DNA of 43,489 bases from Caulobacteraceae bacterium (GCA_003164925.1 PLRV01000055.1:17340-60828); one strand, 5' to 3'. Numbered from the stretch's first letter, positions 16,149 to 25,004 are shown. Made by a program: numbers and translations. The notes: generated from the letters alone by a model not told the origin.

Positions 16149-17999
16149 TCAGTTCCTACACATCCAGCTATTGACCGGCGTGGATGGCGTCGCCAGCACG
16201 TCAGTGCAGGCGAGCTTCCCGTTTGCGGGAACAGTGGTTGACCCGCTGATCGAACCCACGGCGCTGGAAACCGTGATCGCGTAGGTGGCCGAGCCGTTGA
16301 AGATGGTCCGCTGAGCGCCTGTCAGGCCGGTGGGGTCGGGCAACACGTCCGTCGCGGCGGTTGTCGGTGTTTGCTGGACGTAGTTGTCAGCGATGAGTTG
16401 CGTGTAGGCATTGGAGGTTGTGATCGTGGGATTGTCCGCTGTTGCGCCGTCGAGACTGTTGATGACCCGACCGGCGTTCCAAGCCACGGTTCCGTAACCG
16501 CTCAGAGAGTTGTAGCAGGTCCCTGAGCCAGGCCCGTTGAGGTGAACCAAGTCGGCATTAAAGCAGTTATAAGTCGGGTTCGCATAGGCGCCATCCGCGC
16601 CCAATCCCGGGATCGCGGCCAGATCATCCAGAGCATCCGCCACGTTGTGCCAGTTCGCACGGATCAGGGCGTTCAAGAGATTCTTGTTTGAGTCTTCGTT
16701 ACCAGGAGCAGCGCCACGGCTAATCATCGTGGCGATGATCACCTTGTCGAAGCCACACCCTCTGAGGACGCGCGCATCAGTCTGGATTGAGGCCCAAGTC
16801 TGTGCTGCGGTGTAGCCGGATTGAGCGACGGCATTCGTCCCGATCCATAGGTGAGCAACGTTGTGACCGGCACCCGGCGCGACGGCCGAGCACGCCCGCA
16901 TCAGTTCCAACGCCTCTAGCGTTTGGGGCATCGTACCGCCGACGCCATAGTCGGAAATTGTGTAAGTGCTATTCAGGCTGAGATAAGTCTGCGCGGGCCA
17001 CACTACATTGGTGCCAGCGGTTCCTTCGTAGGTCGCGGTCAGGCTGTCGCCTGTGAATACAGCGGCAGGCGTCTGGGATAGCGTATGCGTCGGAGTCGGA
17101 AATCCAACCCTGTTCTGAACCTGATAAGCCTCGAAGGCAGAGACCTGCGCTATCTGCGGCTGCGTCAAAATGGTTGAATAAAGGACGACATAGGCGATCA
17201 CTCCCTTGAAGGCCTCGCCGATGTTGTTATTCGCATCCCCGATTTGATAGCCGGCTGTGGCCGTCGTCACGGACGCCGCACTTGTTCCCTGCGCAGTATA
17301 GTTGATCTCAATGCCGTTGGCATAGATGTGGTCGAGTGTGCTGAGTGTAACGCCGATGGCCGCACAGGGCGCTGCAACCGGGGCGGCCGAAGTTGTAATG
17401 AAGGTCGCAGCCGGTTGTTTGAAGACGCTCGGATTCAGAGCGCCGACATATTCGTTGGCGAAGGATGTTCCGCTACCAAACACATAGACGCCATCGGACG
17501 TTCCCGGGGTTCCGAGTAATGCTGCATAAGGGGCGTATGGAGTTCCGCCCGTGCCCGTGCTGGTGGTCTGCGGAAGCGTGGCGGGGCAAGCGTAGATGAC
17601 CGCTGTAAGCCAAGTCTTGACGTTGGTCTGGAGCCACGTCGGGGTGCTCGTCCCGAACGCCGTCGGGTTCATGAAGCCCACACCATAGCTCATCCACATC
17701 GGCGCGTTGGAGCCGGAAGCGAAGGTGCAGGTCGCGCCGTTGCCCGAGATATCGCGGCAAGTGGTGCCCGAACCGTCATTGAGCGGATACTCCGCGATCA
17801 ACCCCGCCGTCACCGGGTTGGTCACCAACCCCGACAGAGCATTCCCGCTGGTCAGGGTGCTTTGCACATAGGGCGCCGGATAGGGCGGGGGCGCGCCGGG
17901 GCCGGGAGCGCCCAATGACTGGGCCAGGGCCGTCGCCGAAAGGGCCAGCCATGCGGCCGCGCCGGCCAGGATGGTGCAGGTCTTGCGCATGGAGTTCAT
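16149..17999 (-). CDS. Secreted SGNH/GDSL hydrolase with LamG-like domain
   Basis: A 616-residue protein. A Sec signal peptide (MRKTCTILAGAAAWLALSAT, ending near ALAQS) is followed by a Pro/Gly linker, a LamG-like lectin domain (about residues 65-300, GLIAEYPLNDGSGTTCRDIS), and an SGNH hydrolase domain: VFTGDSLTA (Ser about 319), YGVGGTMPQTL (Gly), LWIGTNAV (Asn about 389) and DLVHLN (Asp about 483, His about 486). A further C-terminal beta-rich part follows. These enzymes deacylate carbohydrates. The stop overlaps nothing; the start overlaps the upstream stop as TGATG with GAGGTG upstream. It probably acts on acetylated surface polysaccharide, as a tail-associated or secreted esterase. Codon and base use in the hydrolase part look unlike the GC-rich signal region. 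Confidence 0.75.
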   Translation of the reverse strand: MNSMRKTCTILAGAAAWLALSATALAQSLGAPGPGAPPPYPAPYVQSTLTSGNALSGLVTNPVTAGLIAEYPLNDGSGTTCRDISGNGATCTFASGSNAPMWMSYGVGFMNPTAFGTSTPTWLQTNVKTWLTAVIYACPATLPQTTSTGTGGTPYAPYAALLGTPGTSDGVYVFGSGTSFANEYVGALNPSVFKQPAATFITTSAAPVAAPCAAIGVTLSTLDHIYANGIEINYTAQGTSAASVTTATAGYQIGDANNNIGEAFKGVIAYVVLYSTILTQPQIAQVSAFEAYQVQNRVGFPTPTHTLSQTPAAVFTGDSLTATYEGTAGTNVVWPAQTYLSLNSTYTISDYGVGGTMPQTLEALELMRACSAVAPGAGHNVAHLWIGTNAVAQSGYTAAQTWASIQTDARVLRGCGFDKVIIATMISRGAAPGNEDSNKNLLNALIRANWHNVADALDDLAAIPGLGADGAYANPTYNCFNADLVHLNGPGSGTCYNSLSGYGTVAWNAGRVINSLDGATADNPTITTSNAYTQLIADNYVQQTPTTAATDVLPDPTGLTGAQRTIFNGSATYAITVSSAVGSISGSTTVPANGKLACTDVLATPSTPVNSWMCRN

Positions 18000-18961
18000 C
18001 ACCACCTCACGACGGTAAGCTTGTGGCCGCTGGTCGCGGCGTTGGCCTTCACGCTGACGCCGGAGGGCAAGGCGGGCAGAAAGAAGGGCTGGCCCGGCTG
18101 CAGGATGGCGGTGGTGCCGTTGCCGGCGCCGTCGGCGCCGCCCGGCGCGGCGACCATGTCGAGGTAGGCGTTCTCGGCGCTGGCGATGCCCTGGCCCGCG
18201 GCGTCGATCGGGTTCTGCACAAAGCCGCCATTGATCGGGCCGGAGATCACCGTAACGGCCGTGCCGCCCGTGGCGATGGCCGCCGCGGCGCCCGCCGCCG
18301 GCGTCACCTGAAATCCGCCCACCGGCACGGGGTTCGTGGCGCCCACATCCGCGCCGCCCACCTGGGGCGTCACCCGGCCGATATTGCTGGTCCCGGCCGG
18401 CAGCGATCCCGAAAGGCCGAACGCGGTGTTGGAAATGGCGCCGATGGTGTTGGCGCCCGGCGGCAAGGGCGCCCCCAGTTGCACGATGCTGGAGGCCGCC
18501 GAGGCGTTGGAGGCCACGGTGATCGTCCCGGCCCCGGCGACGGACACCCTCAGCCGCACATGGGTGCGCCCGCCCGCGTCGACCTTGTAGTTGCCGTCGG
18601 CGGTGACGGCGCTGGCCAGGGCGCCCGATCCGCCATCCACCTTCTGGATCGGGCTCCAGGTCGTTCCGCTGTCGTTGGCGCCCTCGATGGTCAAGGTCGC
18701 GCCCGATGCGGTCAGGCCGACGATGGCGAAGCCCACCACCCCCTGGCCGCCGTTCAGGCTCACGCTATAGGCGGCGTTGAGGCTCGCCGCGTTGATCTGG
18801 CCGGCGCCGCGGCTGTCGCTGGTTCCCACGGGCAAGGGATTGGCCGCCGTCACCGGCACGGCGTTCACCCCGTCCGGGGCGGTATAGCCGATCGGCTCGG
18901 CCGCCAGCGCGGGGTGCGCCAGGCATGCGCCAGCCATCAGCGCGATGGTCCATCGCCTCAT
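17999..18961 (-). CDS. Secreted beta-rich phage-associated protein, unknown function
   Basis: A 320-residue protein with an apparent Sec signal peptide (MRRWTIALMAGACLAHPALA) and a Gly/Ala/Thr/Val-rich remainder. The sequence suggests beta-structure (TLTIEGANDSGTTWSPIQKV, GTITVASNASAASSIVQLG) like carbohydrate-binding or fibre-forming domains. No catalytic motif is visible. The ATG at 18961 has GGAG about 8 bases upstream. It is translationally coupled to the SGNH hydrolase downstream, so the two probably act together, possibly as surface-binding parts of a tail or secreted complex. Confidence 0.55.
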   Translation of the reverse strand: MRRWTIALMAGACLAHPALAAEPIGYTAPDGVNAVPVTAANPLPVGTSDSRGAGQINAASLNAAYSVSLNGGQGVVGFAIVGLTASGATLTIEGANDSGTTWSPIQKVDGGSGALASAVTADGNYKVDAGGRTHVRLRVSVAGAGTITVASNASAASSIVQLGAPLPPGANTIGAISNTAFGLSGSLPAGTSNIGRVTPQVGGADVGATNPVPVGGFQVTPAAGAAAAIATGGTAVTVISGPINGGFVQNPIDAAGQGIASAENAYLDMVAAPGGADGAGNGTTAILQPGQPFFLPALPSGVSVKANAATSGHKLTVVRW

Positions 18962-19053
18962 CGTCGAGTCTCCAATATTGCAGGGTTCGGGCGCGGCCGG
19001 CGGGCGGCCGCTCAAAGGTCGGGCGTCAGGCCCAGAACGTCAGGCCCGGAGCG

Positions 19054-19368
19054 TCAGATCTGGCCGCCGGCGCTCCGGCGCGGGCGGGGCCGCATCATCA
19101 GGCTGGTCACGCTGTCCTCCACCGCTTCGAAGCGGCGGGCGAAGGTCGTCTTGATCTCGTCCACGCTGTCCTTGACGGCGTGCAGGGTGACGGTGATCGC
19201 CGCCAGGACCTCGCCGCTGTCCTCGGCCCGCCGCGCGCGCGCCTCCAGCCCCTCCACCCGCGCCGACAGCTTGCCGAGGAAGAAGGCGAACAGAGCACCC
19301 TGGATGAACAGGCCCAGCAGCGTCAGGGCCACGCCGGCGAGGGCGAAAGTATCGGCCGTTCCGGCCAT
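19054..19368 (-). CDS. Small membrane-anchored coiled-coil protein
   Basis: A 104-residue protein with one N-terminal membrane span (about residues 10-30) followed by a charged heptad-like helix (FFLGKLSARVEGLEARARRA and VKDSVDEIKTTFARRFEAVE) and a basic tail. I do not recognise the family. Its ATG overlaps the stop of the upstream virion-protein gene (TGATG), so it is expressed with it. The layout resembles small phage proteins with holin-like or inner-membrane ejection roles, but nothing in the sequence decides. Confidence 0.55.
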   Translation of the reverse strand: MAGTADTFALAGVALTLLGLFIQGALFAFFLGKLSARVEGLEARARRAEDSGEVLAAITVTLHAVKDSVDEIKTTFARRFEAVEDSVTSLMMRPRPRRSAGGQI

Positions 19369-20306
19369 CACGACAGCTTGATCGGTGAGAACAAGGAGCT
19401 CCAATTCAAGCCGGCGCTGTTCTCGGACTTGCTTGAGCTGGAAGACGAGCTCGTCGTCCCGTCGTTCTTCGGAAACGTCCCCAGGGTCGAATTCATCAGG
19501 TTCTGCATGGTGATCGGGTACTGCTGGGCCAGCTGCCATTGCTGGTAGGCGTCGTTGAGCGCCTGCTGCTGGTTCTGCTGCTGGGCGTCGCCCGCCGCGT
19601 TAAGGGCGCCGGCCTGCTGCAGGGCCTGGCTCAGCTGCATATTGCCCATGTTGCCCAAGGCGGTGGCCGCGCCCAGGTTCACCTGCTGGCCCTGGATGCC
19701 CGCCTGCTGGTTCGCTTGCGCCGCTTGCATCTGCCGGTTCAGATCGCTCTGCGCGGCGGTCTGCGCCTGGCTGAAGTTGCTCTGGTTCAGATTGGCCAGA
19801 GTCGAGGCGTCGTTCTGGTTGTACGAAGCGTCGTTCAAGTTCTGCAGCACCGCCGAGCGCGAGCCGCCGAACGCGCCGGCCGCCGTCGCCTGGGCCTGCA
19901 CGCCGGCGTCGGAGATCTGCTGCTGGCGCTGCAGCTGCTGCATGGTCGTGTTCACCACATCGCTCTGATACGGGTTCATGTAGGGCGTAAGGTTCGTGGC
20001 GCTCAGGCTCGGCGCCTGAATGGTCTGCGGCGTGTAATTGCCCACCCCCTGCGCCAGGCCGATGGCCGAATTGAGCGGCGCCGATCCGGTCTGGTTGTCA
20101 TAGATGCCGGCCTCGGCGTTCTGCGCCTGGGTCTGATCGGGCGTGAACCCGGCGACCATCTGCCCCGAATAGGGCTGGAACGGCGTGTTGGTCAGGGCCT
20201 GGGCATTGGCCAGGTTGCTGTCGAGCGCATTGGCCAGCACCGGGGTCGGCGTATAGCTCTGCGTCGAGTTGCTGTTCTGCTGACTGCCGCTGGAGGAAAA
20301 ACTCAT
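19368..20306 (-). CDS. Putative internal virion or tail protein, Q/N-rich
   Basis: A 312-residue protein very rich in Gln, Asn, Ala and Ser. It has the segment LTPYMNPYQSDVVNTTMQQL followed by QATAAGAFGGSRSAVLQN, a pattern I recognise from podovirus structural proteins of alphaproteobacterial and marine phages. The long Gln/Ala helical repeats and position after the tail-nozzle gene suggest an internal, ejected or tail protein, like those of P22 gp7/gp16/gp20 by position only. It overlaps the previous gene by 4 bp (ATGA). Confidence 0.55.
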   Translation of the reverse strand: MSFSSSGSQQNSNSTQSYTPTPVLANALDSNLANAQALTNTPFQPYSGQMVAGFTPDQTQAQNAEAGIYDNQTGSAPLNSAIGLAQGVGNYTPQTIQAPSLSATNLTPYMNPYQSDVVNTTMQQLQRQQQISDAGVQAQATAAGAFGGSRSAVLQNLNDASYNQNDASTLANLNQSNFSQAQTAAQSDLNRQMQAAQANQQAGIQGQQVNLGAATALGNMGNMQLSQALQQAGALNAAGDAQQQNQQQALNDAYQQWQLAQQYPITMQNLMNSTLGTFPKNDGTTSSSSSSSKSENSAGLNWSSLFSPIKLS

Positions 20307-20683
20307 GGTGTCAAATCCTTGCTGTAGATCGTCCAGCCCGGCCGATAGCCGCGCGGGCCAAGCAACCTGGCCCAGCCAGCCCGCGGCCCGCCGCCCAGCA
20401 TCCGCTCGCAGCCCTGCCCGCGCGCCCAGGCGGCGATGATCGGCTCCAGGCGCAGAAGCTCCTTCAGGTCCCCGCCCACCAGCCAGAAGTTGCAGGCCTT
20501 CAGTCGCGGATAGTCATAGAATTCCGTCACCGCCGCGCAGCGCCGTCCGGGCCAGAAATGCGCTCGACCTTGCTCAATCAGCCGCGCCACGTCCTCGATG
20601 GCGTGCGTGCCGCCCGCATGCTCCAGGGCGGCTTCAAGGTAGGGCCGACAGCGCGCCCAGGCCTGGGCCGGCGTTTCAGGCAT
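20303..20683 (-). CDS. Conserved podovirus protein, unknown function
   Basis: A 126-residue protein. Its central pattern, FWPGRRCAAVTEFYDYPRLK and CNFWLVGGDLKELLRLEPII, then AWARGQGCERM and GWARLLGPRGY, recurs in small proteins of many podoviruses and has the look of a GNAT-like fold (substrate strand, GGDL turn, helix, then a C-terminal GW-R segment). No acetyl-CoA-binding loop can be pointed out. It overlaps the next gene by 4 bp and follows a 64-residue gene by 4 bp, within the tail gene run. Confidence 0.5.
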   Translation of the reverse strand: MPETPAQAWARCRPYLEAALEHAGGTHAIEDVARLIEQGRAHFWPGRRCAAVTEFYDYPRLKACNFWLVGGDLKELLRLEPIIAAWARGQGCERMLGGGPRAGWARLLGPRGYRPGWTIYSKDLTP

Positions 20684-20687
20684 GACC

Positions 20688-20882
20688 TCAAAGCGCCGTC
20701 CAGCTCAGCGCGCCGGCGCCGTCCACCGCCAGCTTGCCAACCGTGCCATCGGGCTTGGATAGCAACAGATACGGCTGAGCCACGCCGCGCTTGAGGTTAT
20801 CGGCGTCAGCCCGCTCCAGGGCGCCGCGCAGGCGGCTCTGGTCGCCAGGATCGTAGGTCGGCGGGGCGGCGGCCAGCTTCAC
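20688..20882 (-). CDS. Small conserved phage protein
   Basis: A 64-residue protein with an N-terminal helix (TYDPGDQSRLRGALERADAD) and a short beta-rich C-terminus ending in GAGALSWTAL. Proteins of this size and pattern sit beside tail genes in P22-like and other podoviruses; the function is not known to me. Its ATG overlaps the stop of the upstream tail-nozzle gene by the ATGA arrangement, which supports translation. Confidence 0.55.
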   Translation of the reverse strand: MKLAAAPPTYDPGDQSRLRGALERADADNLKRGVAQPYLLLSKPDGTVGKLAVDGAGALSWTAL

Positions 20883-22378
20883 ATCGGATCTCCCGCAACG
20901 ATGTCCAGGCGCATGGCGCCGATGCGCCAGCTATCGGCCGCCGCGCCCGTGAACCGCACGCGGATTTCCCGGGCCTGGAACAACAGATCCGTCGGGCTGG
21001 ACAGGACCACGGGACCAAGGGTCGCTTCGGGACCATTCGGCCAAAGCCGGCCGAAGAAGGTTGCGGTCACGTCCCCGTCGATCAGCTCGTCCGGGACCAG
21101 CCGCTGCACCTCGGCCTGGGCATCCCCCTGTCCCAGCTCGATTGGGCCGGTTTCGATGTAGGGATGAGCCCCATCGTAGGCGACGCCTGTCTCGTGTTCG
21201 TAGAGATAGCCGTTCGCGTCCACCATCAGCGGCGTGGGATAGACGCCCCGCCCGCTGCCGGCCAGGCGTGACAAAGTCCCTATTGCCCAGACGTTGCGCT
21301 GCTGGCGGCGGCTCTCGCGATAGGCCCAGGCCACGTAGCGGTCGCACTCAGTCGATGCGCCCGATGGATAGAACCACCATACCTCGCCGTAGTCGGCCAG
21401 ATGCACCGCGGTCACCTTGCTGATCTGGTCGACGTTCATATCGCTGAAGACGTAATCGGCGACATCGCAATCGAGCGGCTGCACGCTCTGGCCGTCGAAC
21501 AGCCAAAAGCCGCCTCGCCCCATCCAGGAGGCGATGGAATCGCGCGCTGAGACCGCGCCCTTGCTGATTACCCCGCAGCCCGAACCCACCTTCTGAAAGC
21601 CGTAAACCAGCGGCGTGCCGATGTAGCTGGCCTGCCACACGTCCACGTCGGTGAAGGCCAGCACCCCGCCGGCCACGGCCTTTCCGCACTGCAGGGTGCC
21701 TACCGTGGTCAAATCATAGTCGCCAGCTTGATTGGTGGCGTCGGCCGTCCAAAGGGTGATGTTCTGCTGGTCGCACCAGGCGATCTTGCGCCCGTCCCCG
21801 CCCGCGCCGAGCGCAAACAGGAAGCCTTCCTCGGACACGACAATACCCAGGCAACTCGTCGGCGCGCCGCTGACCACGGCTGCCGGCGCGGCGGTGTTCA
21901 GCGTCCAAAGATAGATTTTCCCGTCCGTGTCGCTGCAACCGACCAAGTCCTCGCCCCAGGCGTCGAGCGACCACACCGTAGCGGGCAGATAGGCGACCGT
22001 ATTAGGCGGCGGCTCGCCGTAGGCGTCGGACCCGTAGGTCCCTCCGCCATAACCCAGGTTCTGAGTCGCGTCCGCGCGGCCAACGGTAAAGCCAGCGGGG
22101 GTGATGTCCGCGTTGTCGGCGCTCTCGGTCTGGGCGTAGAGCTTGCTGTGCGTGCCCACGACGATCCAGCGGCTATTGGAATTGTCGCGCCAGCTCAGCA
22201 CCGCGCGGGCCGCGCCGGTGAACGGGGCGGCCGCCGACCGCAACTGCCAGCCGCCTACGGGCTTGATCTGGTCCTGCTGAAAGCGGATCAGGTTGGCATC
22301 GTACCAGCGCCCCTTGGCCTGGTAGATCGTACCGTTGCGGAAAAGACCTGCGGGCGGCGCAATCACCATGAACGCCAT
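20879..22378 (-). CDS. P22 gp10-like tail nozzle / packaged DNA stabilisation protein
   Basis: A 499-residue protein of beta-propeller appearance with repeated aromatic strand pairs (WSLDAWGEDLVGCSDTDGKI, GGFWLFDGQSVQPLDC, YGEVWWFYPSGASTECDRYV). Length (P22 gp10 is 472 residues), architecture and position among the tail genes fit the tail-hub or nozzle protein that closes the portal after packaging. The N-terminal GLFRNGTIYQAKGRWYDANL, followed by RFQQDQIKPVGGW, is the typical start of such proteins. Identification rests on pattern and order; a profile comparison was not possible. Confidence 0.65.
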   Translation of the reverse strand: MAFMVIAPPAGLFRNGTIYQAKGRWYDANLIRFQQDQIKPVGGWQLRSAAAPFTGAARAVLSWRDNSNSRWIVVGTHSKLYAQTESADNADITPAGFTVGRADATQNLGYGGGTYGSDAYGEPPPNTVAYLPATVWSLDAWGEDLVGCSDTDGKIYLWTLNTAAPAAVVSGAPTSCLGIVVSEEGFLFALGAGGDGRKIAWCDQQNITLWTADATNQAGDYDLTTVGTLQCGKAVAGGVLAFTDVDVWQASYIGTPLVYGFQKVGSGCGVISKGAVSARDSIASWMGRGGFWLFDGQSVQPLDCDVADYVFSDMNVDQISKVTAVHLADYGEVWWFYPSGASTECDRYVAWAYRESRRQQRNVWAIGTLSRLAGSGRGVYPTPLMVDANGYLYEHETGVAYDGAHPYIETGPIELGQGDAQAEVQRLVPDELIDGDVTATFFGRLWPNGPEATLGPVVLSSPTDLLFQAREIRVRFTGAAADSWRIGAMRLDIVAGDPM

Positions 22379-22381
22379 GGC

Positions 22382-23101
22382 TCAGGCCAGCTTCATAATG
22401 AAGTACAGACCGTAGTAGGGTGGCAGGTTGGTCGAGCCGCTGGCCGTGTGGCTGTGCGGATTACCCGAGCCGGTATCTCCCACCGAAATGTTCGCGGCGC
22501 CCGTGCCGACGGTGATGTTGGCGTTACCCGAACCAACGCTGATGTTTGCCGAGGCGGAATTGGTGTCGAAGGTTTGCGGACCCGTGCAAACTGAGCCGCC
22601 GCCGCCCAGGTTGTTGGTGGCGCCCATCTGATTGCCGACGACGCCATTGATCGAGTGCGCGTGGCCGGAGTCCGTCGCCGAGTGGTGGTGGCCTGAATCG
22701 CTCGCCACATGGCCGTGACCCGAATCCGAGGCCGTATGGTTATGGCTGGGTAGTTCGTCGACCGTCAGGGCGGTTCCATTGACGGTGATGGTCTGGGTGG
22801 TCGAACCACCGCTGTCGCTGAGGTTATAGGTGTTGCCGGCGCCGACAATGAACTTGTCGCGCAGGTCCGGCGTGCCATTGGTCCCGTCGCAGATGGCCCA
22901 GCCAGCCGGGCAATTGGCCGCCAGACCGTACCAATAGATGATCATCCCTTGAACGAGCAGGGCGGCCACCGCGTTGGACACCGATTGCACGGTGGAGTCG
23001 ATGCCATCCAGGTCGGCGTTGAGCTTGGTTCCCCAGCTATCGGACGAAGCGCCCACCTCGGGCTTGGTCCAGCCATAGTTCGCGGTCGTGGTGTCGGCCA
23101 T
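22382..23101 (-). CDS. Tail collar domain fibre protein with HxH repeats
   Basis: A 239-residue protein. After an N-terminal helix it has the phage tail collar domain ([20 protein letters not shown], then [14 protein letters not shown]) and ends with [14 protein letters not shown], the usual closing strand of this class. Between these is a repeated histidine motif (SDSGHGH, SDSGHHH, TDSGHAH), three near-copies of a short unit, like the metal-binding HxH positions of T4 gp12/gp37-type fibres. It probably forms the receptor-contacting fibre. The ATG at 23101 lies 1 bp after the tail-adaptor stop. Confidence 0.78.
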   Translation of the reverse strand: MADTTTANYGWTKPEVGASSDSWGTKLNADLDGIDSTVQSVSNAVAALLVQGMIIYWYGLAANCPAGWAICDGTNGTPDLRDKFIVGAGNTYNLSDSGGSTTQTITVNGTALTVDELPSHNHTASDSGHGHVASDSGHHHSATDSGHAHSINGVVGNQMGATNNLGGGGSVCTGPQTFDTNSASANISVGSGNANITVGTGAANISVGDTGSGNPHSHTASGSTNLPPYYGLYFIMKLA

Positions 23102-23102
23102 C

Positions 23103-23744
23103 TCAGCCTCGCATGATGTTGAAGCTTTCGCGCCCGCCCATGGGAGCATCGGTAAAGAGTTGGGCCGCCGCGCCTGTGCGATCGGCGGTCTCGATGTCGG
23201 TCAGCACCGCGCCGAACAGGGAGGTCCAGGTCTGCAGCCGCTCGTCCGCCCGCAAATAGGGGGCCGATTGGGTCAACGCGCCGTACAGGTACGCATCCGG
23301 ATGGCTGGCCAGCAGCCAGTTGCTCTGGTTGCTCTCCGACAGGGCGGGCAAGGCCTGCAGATAGACCAGCTCGGCCGTATAGGTCGTATCGGGCGCCGGA
23401 TGCAGCCGCAGTTCGCCGCCATAGAGCGCGTAGAACCGCGGCCGGCCGGTGGAAGGCGCGCGCACCTTGGCGTCCATCTCCTCGGGCGTCAGATACCGCA
23501 ACACGGTGGTCGTCCCGCCGCTGGTGATCTTCACCAACCGCTCGGACAGGAAGTCACCCGGCAGGTCCGCGTATTCGGCCGCCCAGCTTTCGCCGAGCCG
23601 CGCCGTCATGGGCCGCACGCGCAGACGGCGGTTCATCTGCGCCTCGGCCAGGGTGATGAAGCTGGGAATCTCGGCCGTCAGGTCCGAACGCCTGAGCCAG
23701 GACGCCAACGCAGCCTTCAGGTCGTCGTAGTTGCAAAGCGCCAC
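23103..23744 (-). CDS. Head-tail adaptor (P22 gp4 / T7 gp11-like position)
   Basis: A 213-residue protein with a mostly helical N-terminus ([37 protein letters not shown]), a beta region ([29 protein letters not shown]) and a helical C-terminus with [20 protein letters not shown]. This is the pattern of podovirus and SU10-like adaptor proteins that attach beneath the portal. It directly follows the coat gene across a strong hairpin, as expected for the first tail gene. Confidence 0.7.
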   Translation of the reverse strand: MALCNYDDLKAALASWLRRSDLTAEIPSFITLAEAQMNRRLRVRPMTARLGESWAAEYADLPGDFLSERLVKITSGGTTTVLRYLTPEEMDAKVRAPSTGRPRFYALYGGELRLHPAPDTTYTAELVYLQALPALSESNQSNWLLASHPDAYLYGALTQSAPYLRADERLQTWTSLFGAVLTDIETADRTGAAAQLFTDAPMGGRESFNIMRG

Positions 23745-23766
23745 GTCCGTCTCCGCGCAAGAGGGC

Positions 23767-23794
23767 GCGCCGGAGGGGTTTGCCCCTCCGGCGC
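23767..23794 (-). terminator. Strong hairpin between coat and tail genes (attenuator candidate)
   Basis: Bases 23767-23778 and 23783-23794 are a perfect 12-bp inverted repeat (GCGCCGGAGGGG and its complement) around a 4-base loop. It lies just after the coat stop codon in the direction of transcription. No T-run follows, so it may be a partial terminator or an RNA-stabilising hairpin that lets coat be made in excess over the tail proteins. Confidence 0.6.
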
Positions 23795-23801
23795 CGAGGC
23801 C

Positions 23802-25001
23802 TTAGGAGGTGATGCGGCAGGCCATCTGCGGGCGGATGGTCTCGTAGCCGTAGAAGACGTCGATCCGGCAAGGGAAGGCGTCGTTGTTGATGTCGTAGGC
23901 GCGCACGATGCGCATCGACACGCCGTCGTAGACTTCCCGCGCTACGAAATCGACGCCCTTGGGCAGCACCAGATCCGCCGTGGCGAAGGTGAAGGCGTCC
24001 CGGTGGAACGCCATCTCCTGCTCATAGCCGGTGTTGGACGCCCCGGTTACCGTCAGGGCCGCGCTGTTGGCCGGAGAGGCGGTCACGTTCTGCTGGGCGC
24101 CACTGGTGGTGATCGCCGGGCTGATCGGGATGGTCCCGCTTGACCCGCCAAAGGTGGTGTCGGCGGTGCAGACGAACTGCTGCAATTGCTGGGTCACCGC
24201 CTTGGTCTCCGGGTGCACCCGATAAACGCCGGCGATGGTGAACACCGTGCCCCGGGTCATGATCTGGCCGTTGCTCACCCCGCCGATGGTCAGGCTGGAG
24301 CCGGTCTGGCTGGCTCCGGAAACCGTCACGCTCGAGCCCGAGCCGATGTCGCCGTTGGTCTGGGTAGGCACCAGCGGGTTCTCGAACCAGTCAAAGCCGG
24401 CCGTGCGGCCCATGGCGCCCTCGCGGTACTGTTCGCGGATGGCGCTGGAGTCTTGGAACAGGCCCTTGAGCGCATCCACGATGGTGGCCGTTGCCAACGG
24501 CGACAGATGCGCCGTGCGGTTGGCGTCCATCGGCGTCAGGCTGTTGTTCAGCTTGGCCCGTGCCTGCAGATAAGTCAGCAGGGTGTTGGGCGTGGTCCCG
24601 GCTGTGCCGACCTGCTGATAGACATCCATGAACATGTTGAAGGCGTCCGCCTCGAGCGAGGACGCCAGCACCGCCATGGCCGGCTCCAGGATACGGCTGG
24701 AGAAATCGTCCAGCGACAGGGTTAGCTCTGATGAGGAGAAGTTCACGTCCACCCCCTTCTGGGTGGCGATCTGCAGCGACACGCTCTGCTCGGTCACGTC
24801 CTGCGCCGACAGGGTCTTGCCAGTGCGCACCGTGTACTGGTTGGGCAGGCGAATCCTCAGGGTATCGCCGATCTTGGCGCCGGCCTTGGCGAAGCTGTCG
24901 TCGTACTGCCGGTTGATGTTGCCGATGAAGGTCAACTTGTTATGCAGCACGCGCAGCGCTTCGCGGGTGATCTGCTGGGGAGTGAGAAGGGCGTTCGCCA
25001 T
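23802..25001 (-). CDS. Major capsid protein, P22 coat-like
   Basis: A 399-residue coat protein. The N-terminus (ITREALRVLHNKLTFIGNIN, RQYDDSFAKAGAKIGDTLRI, LPNQYTVRTGKTL) and the central FSSSELTLSLDDFSSRILEP follow the P22 gp5-type coat family. An Ig-like or I-domain insertion may be represented by the Ser/Gly/Thr-rich stretch (about residues 215-325), and the C-terminus returns to the HK97-like core (ADLVLPKGVDFVAREVYDGV). The scaffold gene ends 3 bp upstream. Confidence 0.85.
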   Translation of the reverse strand: MANALLTPQQITREALRVLHNKLTFIGNINRQYDDSFAKAGAKIGDTLRIRLPNQYTVRTGKTLSAQDVTEQSVSLQIATQKGVDVNFSSSELTLSLDDFSSRILEPAMAVLASSLEADAFNMFMDVYQQVGTAGTTPNTLLTYLQARAKLNNSLTPMDANRTAHLSPLATATIVDALKGLFQDSSAIREQYREGAMGRTAGFDWFENPLVPTQTNGDIGSGSSVTVSGASQTGSSLTIGGVSNGQIMTRGTVFTIAGVYRVHPETKAVTQQLQQFVCTADTTFGGSSGTIPISPAITTSGAQQNVTASPANSAALTVTGASNTGYEQEMAFHRDAFTFATADLVLPKGVDFVAREVYDGVSMRIVRAYDINNDAFPCRIDVFYGYETIRPQMACRITS

Positions 25002-25004
25002 GGT

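Noticed and set aside
17915-19381. Long open frame on the plus strand opposite the secreted phage proteins
   Set aside because: It is an antisense shadow of GC-rich genes with biased codons; its product is Arg/Gly/His-rich and has no recognisable features, while the minus-strand frames have signal peptides and coupling.
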